Source: an uncultured Phycisphaerales bacterium (lineage in GTDB: Bacteria; Planctomycetota; Phycisphaerae; WQYP01). From it: a DNA stretch of 37,016 nt. The DNA is taken from contig CAIPTQ010000183.1 of the NCBI GenBank assembly GCA_903868035.1, positions 1-37,016 on the forward strand. Direction: 5' to 3'. Both the position numbers and the translations under genes were made by a program. Below the pieces are notes generated by a model, which did not search any database, had not been told where the DNA came from, and saw only the letters and a program-made list of their open reading frames with translations. This document shows positions 30,671 through 37,016 of this stretch, one piece after another (positions within the stretch are counted from its first letter, which is position 1; each line of letters begins with the position of its first letter).

Positions 30671-31258
30671 ATGAAGAAACTCTCATTCCTGGGCGCCTGC
30701 ACGCTGCTGAGCCTGGCCGTGACCCTCGCCGGCTGCGAGTCCATGCCGATGAATCACCACGCCGCCATGTGGTCCGGCGTCACCAAGGCCGTCGCCGTCC
30801 TCCACTCCCCGGACCCCGCCAATGCCGCCGTCACCGGCGTCATCCGTTTTGAGCAGGTCGGCGACAAAGTCCACGTCACCGGCGATATCCACGGGCTGGC
30901 CGTCAATTCGGTGCATGGCTTCCACATCCACGACTTCGGCGACGTTTCCCCCTCCGAGGGCAACAAGTTCGATGGCCTGAATACCGGCGGTCATTACAAC
31001 CCCGAAGGCGCCGCCCACCAGCATGCCGGCATGGATTCCGAAATGCGCCACGCCGGCGACATGGGCAATGTCACCGCCGACGCCTCCGGCAACGTCCACC
31101 TCGACCTCACCGTGGACAACATCTCCATCGCCGGCATGAAAGACCCCATCATCGGCCGCGGACTCGTACTCCACGCCAACCCCGATGACCTCAAAACCCA
31201 GCCCACCGGCAACGCCGGCGCACGCATCGCCGTGGGCGTCATCGGCATCGCCAAGTGA
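30671..31258 (+). CDS. sodC: Cu,Zn superoxide dismutase, lipoprotein, lacking the disulfide cysteines
   Basis: A protein of 195 residues with a lipoprotein signal (lipobox LAGC, Cys22). The metal ligands are all present: His pair in GFHIHDFGD, bridging His in GGHYNP, His in AHQHAG, His and Asp in MRHAGDMGN, and His in LVLHANPDD. The active-site Arg is in NAGARIAVG. Both cysteines of the normal intrasubunit disulfide are absent: the loop reads SEGNKFDGLNTGGH without the usual GC, and the C-terminal partner is Val (ARIAVG in place of ACG). The enzyme detoxifies superoxide at the cell envelope. GGAG precedes the ATG by eight bases. It lies near the copper operon but has its own transcript direction. 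Confidence 0.9.
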   Translation: MKKLSFLGACTLLSLAVTLAGCESMPMNHHAAMWSGVTKAVAVLHSPDPANAAVTGVIRFEQVGDKVHVTGDIHGLAVNSVHGFHIHDFGDVSPSEGNKFDGLNTGGHYNPEGAAHQHAGMDSEMRHAGDMGNVTADASGNVHLDLTVDNISIAGMKDPIIGRGLVLHANPDDLKTQPTGNAGARIAVGVIGIAK

Positions 31259-31265
31259 GTTGGTT

Positions 31266-31404
31266 GGTGGCCAGTGGTCAGTGGTCAGAAGCGATGACGC
31301 GGGTCGGAACGCCCCATGTTCCGATCGTTCCGCCCTGTTTCCATTTTGCCCAATCTGCGCTATAACTCCCTACTGACCACTGACTTCTGACCACTGACCA
31401 TTAA
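31266..31404. repeat. Inverted GGTCAGT-type array before pdxJ
   Basis: GTGGCCAGTGGTCAGTGGTCAG (split as GTGGCCAGTGG and TCAGTGGTCAG, 31267-31288) and the complementary ACTGACCACTGACTTCTGACCACTGACC (31372-31399, in two blocks) flank an 83-base spacer. The near arm ends a few bases before the pdxJ ATG at 31407, and the far arm starts eight bases after the sodC stop. It is the same architecture as 9181-9260. Confidence 0.7.
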
Positions 31405-31406
31405 CC

Positions 31407-32159
31407 ATGACCAAACTCTCCGTCAACATCAACAAAGTCGCCACCCTCCGCAATACGCGCACGCTGGAAATCCCCGGCGTGGTGCGGCTTTCGCGCATCG
31501 CGCTGGAGGCCGGCGCCCACGGCATCACCGTGCATCCGCGGCCGGATCAGCGGCATATCCGGCCCTATGATGTGGAGCATCTGGCCGCCTTGTGGCGCGA
31601 ATTCCCCGCCGCGGAATTCAACATCGAGGGCAACCCCCTCCTCGAGTACATGTCCCACATCCGCCACGTCCGCCCCACGCAGTGTACGCTGGTGCCCGAC
31701 GCCCGCGAGGCCTTCACCAGCAACCACGGCTGGTCGTTCGGCGGCGTGGAAGGGGCGCGGAACGCCGAGCGCCTGCGGCCGCTCATCGTGGAGATGAAGG
31801 CGCTGGGCTGCCGGGTGAGCCTGTTCATGGATGCCGATTCGCCGGACATCGAGCGGGCGCGGGAACTGGGCGCGGACCGCGTGGAGTTGTACACCGAGCC
31901 GTATGCGGCGGCACATGCGAGCGGGGATGCGGGGCTGTTGCGGCGGTCGCTGGATCAATACGCCGCCGGGGCGGCCCGGGCGCGGGCGGCGGGGATGCAG
32001 GTGAACGCGGGGCATGATTTGAATCTGCTGAACCTGCCGGCGTTCCTGCGGCGGATTCCGGAGATTGCCGAGGTGTCGATCGGGCACGCCCTGATTGGCG
32101 ATGCGCTGGAGTTCGGGATGGCGGAGACGGTGCGGAAATACCTGGCGGCTTGCGCGTAA
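31407..32159 (+). CDS. pdxJ: Pyridoxine 5'-phosphate synthase PdxJ
   Basis: A cytosolic TIM barrel of 250 residues with family motifs at each phosphate and substrate site: VNINKVATLRNTR, HPRPDQRHIRPYDV, FNIEGNP, GADRVELYTE, NAGHDLNLLNL and SIGHALIGDAL. PdxJ joins 1-deoxyxylulose-5-phosphate and aminoacetone phosphate to make pyridoxine 5'-phosphate, the last step of the DXP-dependent vitamin B6 pathway. No Shine-Dalgarno is visible; the repeat arm occupies that place. The last codon touches the last codon of copA, which converges with no gap. The codons change from mixed C-ending to strongly G-ending about halfway. Confidence 0.95.
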   Translation: MTKLSVNINKVATLRNTRTLEIPGVVRLSRIALEAGAHGITVHPRPDQRHIRPYDVEHLAALWREFPAAEFNIEGNPLLEYMSHIRHVRPTQCTLVPDAREAFTSNHGWSFGGVEGARNAERLRPLIVEMKALGCRVSLFMDADSPDIERARELGADRVELYTEPYAAAHASGDAGLLRRSLDQYAAGAARARAAGMQVNAGHDLNLLNLPAFLRRIPEIAEVSIGHALIGDALEFGMAETVRKYLAACA

Positions 32160-34526
32160 TTATTTTGCCGGTTTGAATCCCCGCAGCCGCAGACTGTTCA
32201 TCACCACCGACACGCTGCTCAGGCTCATCGTGGCGCTGGCGATCATCGGCGAGAGCATCCATCCTGTCAGCGGATACAGCGCCCCCGCCGCCAGCGGTAT
32301 GAAAATCACGTTGTACACAAACGCCCAGAACAGATTCTGCCGGATCACCCGCATCGTCGCCCGCGACAGTTCGATCATCGTCGCCACGCCGCGCAGGTCG
32401 CCGCCGAGCAGCGTCACATCCGCCGCGGCCATGGCCACGTCCGTCCCCGAGCCGATGGCGATGCCCACATCCGCCTGCGCCAGTGCCGGCGCATCGTTGA
32501 TGCCATCGCCCACCATGGCCACGCGCCGTCCTCCCCCTCCCGGCGCCTGCAGCGCCTGGATATGCCCCGCCTTCCCCTCCGGCAGCACCTGGGCGAACAC
32601 CCGCTCGATTCCCACGCTGCGCGCCACCGCCTCCGCCGTCCGCGGGTGATCGCCCGTCACCATCGTCACCTCGAGGCCCAGCGATTTGAGCCGCCGCACC
32701 GCCTCCGCCGCGTTCGGCTTCACCGGGTCGGCCACGGCCACGATGCCCGCCAGCGCGCCCTCCACCGCCACCAGCATCGGCGTTTTCCCCTCCGCCGCCA
32801 GTTTTTCAAAGGGCGCGGTGGCCGCCGCCAGTTTTTCAAAGGGCGCGGTGGCCGCCGCCGTGTTGACGTTTTGCGCTTGCATAAGCGCTTCATTGCCGAC
32901 CAGCACGCGCCGCCCGCCCACCACCGCCTCCAGGCCGCGCCCCGGCAGGGCGCGGAACCCCGTCGCCGGCTCGACCTTCAGATGCCGCAGCGCCGTGGCC
33001 TCCACAATCGCCCCCGCCAGCGGATGTTCGCTGCCCTGCTCCGCCGCCGCCGCCAGCGCCAGCACCGCCTCCGCGTCCAGCGCCCCCAGTGCCACCACAT
33101 CCGTCACCGCCGGCTTGCCTTCCGTGATCGTCCCCGTCTTGTCCAGCACAATCACATTCAACCGTTCCGCCATTTCCAGCGGCACGCCCCCTTTGATCAA
33201 TATCCCCAACTGCGCCCCACGCCCTGTCCCCACCATCACCGCCGTCGGCGTCGCCAAACCCAAAGCACACGGGCAGGCAATAATCAGTACCGACACAAAC
33301 GCCAGCAACCCCATCGTCACCCGCGTCTCGGCCGGCCCAAACACCAGCCACGCCGCCCCCGCCGCCAGCGCGATTCCAATCACCACCGGCGTAAAGATGC
33401 CGCTGATCACATCCGCCAGCCGCGCGATGGGCGCCTTGCCGCCCTGCGCCGCCCGCACCAGCCGCACAATCTGCCGCAGCGCCGTGTCGCGCCCCACCTT
33501 CGTGGCCGCAAACCGAAAACTTCCCGTCTTGTTCATCGTCGCCCCGAACACCGCATCGCCCGGCCCCTTCGACACCGGCATGCTCTCCCCCGTCAGCATC
33601 GACTCATCCACCGCCGACGACCCCTCCACCACCCGCCCATCCACCGGCAAACTCTCCCCCGGCCGAATCACCACCACATCCCCCACCGCCACCGCCTCCG
33701 CCGCAATCTCCACCTCGCCCCCATCGCGCAGCACCCGCGCCGTCTTGGGCTGCAAATCCATGAGCGCCCGAATCGCATCCCCCGTATGCCGGCGGGCGCG
33801 CGATTCCAGAAGGCGGCCCAGCAGCACCAGCGCGATGATGACCGCTGCGGCTTCAAAGTAAACGGGCGGCATCGATGGACCGGCGCTGTGCGCATGAGTA
33901 TGGACAATGGCCGCCGGCCAGATTGTGGCAACGAGCGAGTACACAAACGCCGCCCCCGTGCCCACCGCGATGAGCGTATTCATATCCGCGGCCCCATGCT
34001 TCAGGGCCTTCCACGCGCTGACATAAAACGGCCCGCCCGCAAGGATGACGACCGGCGCCGTCAGCACGAGCTCCAGCCAGTTGACCCAGGGGCCGTTCAA
34101 GAAGGTGATGGTGCCGTGGGACATGGCGATGACGAGTACGGGCAGCGCGAGTGCCGCGGCCAGCGTGAAGCGGCGGACCAGGGCACGGTGTTCGACCGCA
34201 TCGCCGGCATTCGTGTCCGCGGTCTCTTCCCTAGGTTCGCTCGCCCCGTAGCCGGCATCCTGTACGCGTGCGATGAGCGCGGCGACCTGCGTCGCGCCGG
34301 GGTCGTATTCCACCGTGGCTTGGGCGGTGGCGAAGTTGACTGCGGCTTTCTGGACGCCAGGAGTGCGGGAGAGGACTTTTTCGATGCGGGCGGCGCACGC
34401 CGCGCAGCTCATGCCGGTGATGGGCAGATCGACGCGCGCCGTGGCATCGACCCGTGCCGTGGCATCGGCGTCCCGCCGATGCTTCGCCGGCTCACTTGGC
34501 GGATTGTCAGTTCCGAGGCTGTTCAT
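32160..34526 (-). CDS. copA: Copper-exporting P1B-type ATPase CopA
   Basis: A protein of 788 residues. One heavy-metal domain carries [13 protein letters not shown] (Cys41, Cys44). The eight-helix membrane part includes the CPC motif ([13 protein letters not shown]). The ATPase core has the phosphorylation site DKTGTI, the P1B His-Pro in [10 protein letters not shown] and the hinge [10 protein letters not shown]. It pumps Cu(I) out of the cytoplasm. The N-terminal extension before the metal domain contains a REP arm translated as HRRDADAT and a duplicated ATARVD. A 30-bp tandem duplication (32791-32859) repeats the peptide TAPFEKLAA in the nucleotide-binding region. It is the third gene of copZ-csoR-copA. 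The start at 34526 has only a weak ribosome site. Confidence 0.95.
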   Translation of the reverse strand: MNSLGTDNPPSEPAKHRRDADATARVDATARVDLPITGMSCAACAARIEKVLSRTPGVQKAAVNFATAQATVEYDPGATQVAALIARVQDAGYGASEPREETADTNAGDAVEHRALVRRFTLAAALALPVLVIAMSHGTITFLNGPWVNWLELVLTAPVVILAGGPFYVSAWKALKHGAADMNTLIAVGTGAAFVYSLVATIWPAAIVHTHAHSAGPSMPPVYFEAAAVIIALVLLGRLLESRARRHTGDAIRALMDLQPKTARVLRDGGEVEIAAEAVAVGDVVVIRPGESLPVDGRVVEGSSAVDESMLTGESMPVSKGPGDAVFGATMNKTGSFRFAATKVGRDTALRQIVRLVRAAQGGKAPIARLADVISGIFTPVVIGIALAAGAAWLVFGPAETRVTMGLLAFVSVLIIACPCALGLATPTAVMVGTGRGAQLGILIKGGVPLEMAERLNVIVLDKTGTITEGKPAVTDVVALGALDAEAVLALAAAAEQGSEHPLAGAIVEATALRHLKVEPATGFRALPGRGLEAVVGGRRVLVGNEALMQAQNVNTAAATAPFEKLAAATAPFEKLAAEGKTPMLVAVEGALAGIVAVADPVKPNAAEAVRRLKSLGLEVTMVTGDHPRTAEAVARSVGIERVFAQVLPEGKAGHIQALQAPGGGGRRVAMVGDGINDAPALAQADVGIAIGSGTDVAMAAADVTLLGGDLRGVATMIELSRATMRVIRQNLFWAFVYNVIFIPLAAGALYPLTGWMLSPMIASATMSLSSVSVVMNSLRLRGFKPAK
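32791..32859. repeat. 30-bp tandem duplication inside copA
   Basis: Units 32791-32820 and 32821-32850 differ at one base, with a nine-base partial third unit. The length is a multiple of three, so the frame is kept and ten residues (around APFEKLAA) appear twice in the nucleotide-binding domain. Confidence 0.9.
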
Positions 34527-34567
34527 AAATCACGCTCAAAGAAACATGGGCGGGACACCCATGCCAC
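34459..34567. repeat. REP pair (REPIN-like) across the csoR-copA junction
   Basis: The arm 34459-34481 is identical to the 23-base arm in radA. The opposite arm, 34545-34567, is a diverged copy (stem CATGGGCG, loop GGA, stem CACCCATG, then CCAC). Its base changes at the stem centre are paired (C-G to G-C), so the hairpin is retained. The first arm lies inside copA and the second upstream of its ATG. An 18-bp duplication of the flank (GCCGTGGCATCG twice, 34443-34468) gives the ATARVD repeat. Confidence 0.7.
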
Positions 34568-34588
34568 ACATGCCACATCGCGCCTCCA

Positions 34589-34942
34589 TCACCGCGCGTT
34601 CTTGTACATCAGTTCCACCAGTTCGTCATACATCGCCTCCGCCCGCCCCGCCCCCGCCTTGATCGCCCCCGTCGCACAATGCTTGAGATGATTCCGCAGC
34701 AGCTCCCGCCCCACCGCCCGCAGCGCCTCCTGCACCGCCGCCACCTGCCCCAAGATGTCCGCACAATACCGATCATCCTCCACCATCTTCTGCAGCCCCC
34801 GCACCTGCCCCTCAATCCGCCGCAGCCGCGCCAGATTCCGCCCCTTCCCCGCCGCATCCACGCCCAGGGCCTTTTTCCCCGGGCCGGTGCCGCGCGGCAA
34901 ACCGCCGCAACCGCATGTGACCGGGTGCAACATCCTGTCCAT
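34589..34942 (-). CDS. csoR: Copper-sensing repressor CsoR
   Basis: An all-helical protein of 117 residues in the CsoR/RcnR family. The Cu(I) ligands are Cys60 (DRYC), His85 and Cys89 (RNHLKHC), the x-C-H-C pattern of copper rather than nickel or formaldehyde sensors. The family helix RLRRIEGQVRGLQKMV is present at ~39-54. A 34-residue N-terminal extension includes CGCGG, an extra potential metal site not usual in CsoR. It binds DNA without copper and lets go with Cu(I). The GGGGTGACGC sequence serves as the ribosome site. It lies three bases after copZ, and a matching operator is in the promoter at 35183-35199. Confidence 0.92.
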   Translation of the reverse strand: MDRMLHPVTCGCGGLPRGTGPGKKALGVDAAGKGRNLARLRRIEGQVRGLQKMVEDDRYCADILGQVAAVQEALRAVGRELLRNHLKHCATGAIKAGAGRAEAMYDELVELMYKNAR

Positions 34943-34945
34943 GCG

Positions 34946-35161
34946 TCACCCCCCTTCACTGACGCGCGCGTCAAAGCCCATCTGGTCCAGCACCGCCAGC
35001 ACGACGGCGGCACTGGCCCGGGCCTCGTCAATCCGCACGCAAGCCTTGCCCAGCTCGACCTTTTCCGTGGTGACGCCCGCGGTTTTATGCAGCGCGTCGG
35101 CGACGCGCTGGACACAACCCTGGCAATGCATGCCGTCGATGGTGATTTCAAGGGATTTCAC
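34946..35161 (-). CDS. copZ: Copper chaperone CopZ
   Basis: A single heavy-metal-associated domain of 71 residues, ferredoxin-like fold, with GMHCQGC (Cys13, Cys16) for Cu(I). It hands copper to CopA and CsoR in the cytosol. The start is a GTG at 35161 with GGAGG six bases upstream; the overlapping ATG is followed at once by a stop. It is the first gene of the operon under the CsoR-controlled promoter. Confidence 0.92.
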   Translation of the reverse strand: MKSLEITIDGMHCQGCVQRVADALHKTAGVTTEKVELGKACVRIDEARASAAVVLAVLDQMGFDARVSEGG

Positions 35162-35179
35162 ATGGCACCTCCATGCATC

Positions 35180-35207
35180 AGTATACCCCCCAGGGGTATG
35201 TAATCAA
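35180..35207 (-). promoter_or_regulatory. Promoter with CsoR operator before copZ-csoR-copA
   Basis: On the minus strand TTGATT (35202-35207) and TATACT (35180-35185) are separated by 16 bases. Between them and overlapping the -10 is a perfect 7-bp dyad ATACCCC-CCA-GGGGTAT (35183-35199), the known form of the CsoR box. CsoR bound here would block RNA polymerase until Cu(I) arrives, so the operon is autoregulated. Confidence 0.85.
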
Positions 35208-35325
35208 GGCCGTCCACCCACAATCACCCCGGATTTGGGTCCACCTCGACCAGCCGGGTCGGTGGCGATCGGGCACATGGGGGAGGCGGGGGCGGGGCAC
35301 TGCCCCCATCAGCGCGCATTGCGTC

Positions 35326-36327
35326 TCAGCCGAACATGTCCGCGAACGCCCGGGCGAGATCTTCGCGCCCACGGGTGGCTTCCGCGATTCGGGCCACGGC
35401 TTTCTCATCGCCGCGGTAGATCCGGAGCGCCGCGAGCATTTCCAGCGCGGCGGCGGGGCGGGCGTCGGCGACGCGGGCGAGGAGCCAGGCGAGGGCTTCC
35501 TCCTGCCGGAGCAGGGCGATGGCCATCACGAGGGAGGTGCGGACGGGTTCGCGGCCCAGGCGTTGCCAGGCGGCGATGAGCGCGGGGAGGGCGGCGGCCT
35601 GGCGGCTTTCGCCGAGGGCCAGGGCGGCGGCTTCGACGAAGCGCGCGTCGGCATGGTCGAGGAAGCGGGCGACGAAATCCAACTGGCCCGGGGCATCGTG
35701 CCGGAGCAGCGCGGCGAGGGTTTCGCCGAGGACCTGGGCCTCCTCATCGCCGACGTGGGCCTTGAGCCGCAGCACCGGCAGGGCCTCGGGGCCGCGCCAC
35801 ATGCCCAGCGCCTGGGCGGCGCGGGCGCGAGCGGCGGGTTCCGGGTCGGCGAGCAGGTCGATGAGCCGCATGACGGCGGCATCGGGGCCGGCCGGGCCGC
35901 CGCGGGTTTGCGCCAGGCCCAATGCGGCCAGGCCCCGGCACTCGGCGGCGACGTCCTTGGTGCCGTGCATGATGGGGGCGTGCTGGACCCACTGCGAAGC
36001 TTTCCAGTACAGCTCGGGCACGTCGGCCTCCCAATCGACCAAGGCGCGCAGCAGGGCCTCCTTGCCCTCGCAGCCCGGGTCGCGTTTGGGCGCCTCGGTG
36101 CCGAGGGCATCGGGGGAGAGGGCCTCGGCGGCCTCGACCAAGGCGCCGGTGAGAGTGCGGGCCTCCCACTGGTGGGCCAGTTCGGCGGCGGTCTTGATGG
36201 CCAGGCCGTGGGTCTTGGGCGTGCGGAGTAGGCGTTCGAGGTCGGCCAGTGCCGGCGGGGCGGGTTGGGAGTGGCGCAACTGCCGGAGCAGTGATAGTTG
36301 ATCTTCGAGGGGGCTGCGTTTGGCCAT
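35326..36327 (-). CDS. HEAT-repeat protein
   Basis: A cytosolic protein of 333 residues with no signal peptide. From about residue 80 it is a series of helical pairs with the HEAT pattern: AAVMRLIDLLADPEPAARARAAQALG, PGQLDFVARFLDHADARFVEAAALALGES and RQEEALAWLLARVADARPAAALEMLAAL (each given in part). Such solenoids bind partners. The ATG at 36327 overlaps the stop of a small basic gene as TGATG, so the two are translated together. The stretch 35208-35325 downstream shows nothing but the copper promoter. Function unknown. Confidence 0.75.
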   Translation of the reverse strand: MAKRSPLEDQLSLLRQLRHSQPAPPALADLERLLRTPKTHGLAIKTAAELAHQWEARTLTGALVEAAEALSPDALGTEAPKRDPGCEGKEALLRALVDWEADVPELYWKASQWVQHAPIMHGTKDVAAECRGLAALGLAQTRGGPAGPDAAVMRLIDLLADPEPAARARAAQALGMWRGPEALPVLRLKAHVGDEEAQVLGETLAALLRHDAPGQLDFVARFLDHADARFVEAAALALGESRQAAALPALIAAWQRLGREPVRTSLVMAIALLRQEEALAWLLARVADARPAAALEMLAALRIYRGDEKAVARIAEATRGREDLARAFADMFG

Positions 36328-36479
36328 CAGGTCACCAGTTTTTGGGTTTGCCAAATCCAGCATTCTGTGGCGGAGGGCGAGGCACCCGCGATGCGGGCCA
36401 CGAGCGCCGCCTTGGCGGGCACTTTGACCGTGGGGGCTTTCCGGGCCGGGGCAGTCACCTTGCCCTTTTTTTTCGCCAT
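36327..36479 (-). CDS. Small basic protein coupled to the HEAT-repeat gene
   Basis: A protein of 50 residues, MAKKKGKVTAPARKAPTVKV followed by PAKAALVARIAGASPSATECW. The first 25 residues are Lys/Ala-rich. GGAG lies six bases before the ATG and its stop overlaps the next start as TGATG, so it is likely real. It may bind nucleic acid or the solenoid through its basic tail. It could also be the detached N-terminus of the HEAT protein in a longer ancestral gene. No family is recognised. Confidence 0.55.
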   Translation of the reverse strand: MAKKKGKVTAPARKAPTVKVPAKAALVARIAGASPSATECWIWQTQKLVT

Positions 36480-36621
36480 GCGCGTCTCCACACAACCACC
36501 AAGAGTGTAACCGGCCCATGCGGGCGGCGGCACGCGGGGGCGGGTTTTGCCTCCCGGGATGCCCAGGGGTATCCTACATCCGGAAGGAAACTCCCATTCC
36601 CGCCTACTACCGGAGGGTTCC

Positions 36622-37016
36622 ATGGTTGGCTCCATTTTATCCTATCTTTTGGCGCTGCTCCTGCTCATGGGCGGCAGCCGCGACCGGAACGATTTGCTGG
36701 ACACGCTCTCCAGCGAGGTCTACTGGCGGATCAAGAATGTCACCCCGGACCTGGCGCAGCTCCAGAAAGATGCCGGCACCGACCCCGCCCCGGCCAGCAT
36801 CGATGCGCTGGTCAAGGCCCTGGGCGCGACGGATTTTGCCACCCGCGACCAGGCCCGCAAGGAGCTGGAGCGGCTGGGGCCGGAGATTTTGCCGCTGCTG
36901 CAGCCGGTGACCGATTCGAAGGATGCCGAGGTGGCGGCGGTGGCGCAGGATTTGGTGAAGAAATTCAGCGAGCGCGGGCAGGAGCGGACGATCCGCCGGC
37001 TGATGGCGATACGGAC
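36622..37016 (+). CDS. Exported HEAT-like protein, 3' end outside the window
   Basis: The start is ATG at 36622, with GGAGGG a few bases upstream; the frame is open to the window edge (131 codons seen). A short hydrophobic N-terminus (MVGSILSYLLALLLLMGG) is followed by a charged helix and, at ~62-112, ALVKALGATDFATRDQARKE with ERLGPEILPLLQ and AEVAAVAQDLVKKF. This is the (L-x-A-x-D-F-x-x-R-x-x-A-x-x-E-L) repeat common in planctomycete secreted proteins. It is divergent from the basic protein and HEAT pair, with 142 bases between starts. The full size and any further domains are unknown. Confidence 0.7.
   Translation, partial: MVGSILSYLLALLLLMGGSRDRNDLLDTLSSEVYWRIKNVTPDLAQLQKDAGTDPAPASIDALVKALGATDFATRDQARKELERLGPEILPLLQPVTDSKDAEVAAVAQDLVKKFSERGQERTIRRLMAIR

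Noticed and set aside
1..37016. CRISPR arrays, tRNA or rRNA genes, complete insertion sequences, prophage genes
   Set aside because: No regularly spaced repeats, cloverleaf or rRNA motifs, transposase or phage structural motifs were seen by eye.

Overview
This 37 kb window is GC-rich bacterial chromosome. The gene set points to Planctomycetota, most likely the Phycisphaerae side, though this is an inference. The clues are membrane proteins carrying a CxxC-Y-D-L...CPECG zinc ribbon, a Ser/Thr kinase with a secretion-ATPase-like N-terminus, an ECF sigma/anti-sigma pair, HEAT-repeat proteins, secreted pectin-active enzymes, REP-like repeats, and a mixture of Shine-Dalgarno and apparently leaderless genes. 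No rRNA, tRNA, CRISPR array, transposase or phage gene is visible.

Layout. 1-3.1 kb is an eroded accessory stretch: a truncated small membrane protein with an intact-looking promoter, the last ~60 codons of a sugar ABC-transporter ATPase, a zinc-ribbon protein, and a three-gene operon (YcxB-like membrane protein, nucleotidyltransferase, small partner). 3.1-8.4 kb is housekeeping: radA (with a REP pair inserted in frame), a PHP phosphoesterase, a PQQ-propeller lipoprotein and a convergent kinase. 8.7-10.3 kb is a FabZ-like / acyl-carrier-protein / FabZ-like operon. 10.5-12.0 kb has a GcvR-like ACT protein and a TPR-like lipoprotein facing each other across a REP cluster.

12.1-22.8 kb is a rhamnogalacturonan (pectin RG-I) degradation locus: a tandem alpha/beta hydrolase with a CE15-like first half, a PL4-type rhamnogalacturonan lyase, a small anchored protein, two CE12-type acetylesterases and a GH35 beta-galactosidase, nearly all with export signals. 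Acetyl and ester groups would be removed, the backbone cut by the lyase and side-chain galactose released outside the cytoplasm. Immediately downstream lies the most unusual gene: a RibD-like deaminase fused to a RecG-C-type GHKL ATPase module and a winged helix (22849-24345), of different base composition and followed by ATTTT-loop inverted repeats.

24.5-31.3 kb holds a Gfo/Idh/MocA oxidoreductase, a membrane zinc-ribbon protein, a PIN toxin-antitoxin pair, an ECF sigma/anti-sigma operon, a nuoC with no other nuo genes, and a lipoprotein Cu,Zn superoxide dismutase. 31.4-35.2 kb holds pdxJ convergent with a copZ-csoR-copA copper-export operon that has a clear CsoR operator inside its promoter. 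The right end has a small basic protein coupled to a HEAT-repeat protein, and the start of another exported protein.

Cross-cutting signals are: (i) hairpin repeats with a TCC loop and a GTGG/GTAG head, resembling REP/REPIN elements, two of them inside coding sequence; (ii) inverted arrays of a GGTCAGT-like unit filling the whole gap before fabZ-like and pdxJ starts; (iii) TACAAT exactly 6 nt before ATG in three genes without a Shine-Dalgarno; (iv) abrupt flips between C-ending and G-ending codons, even inside single genes.
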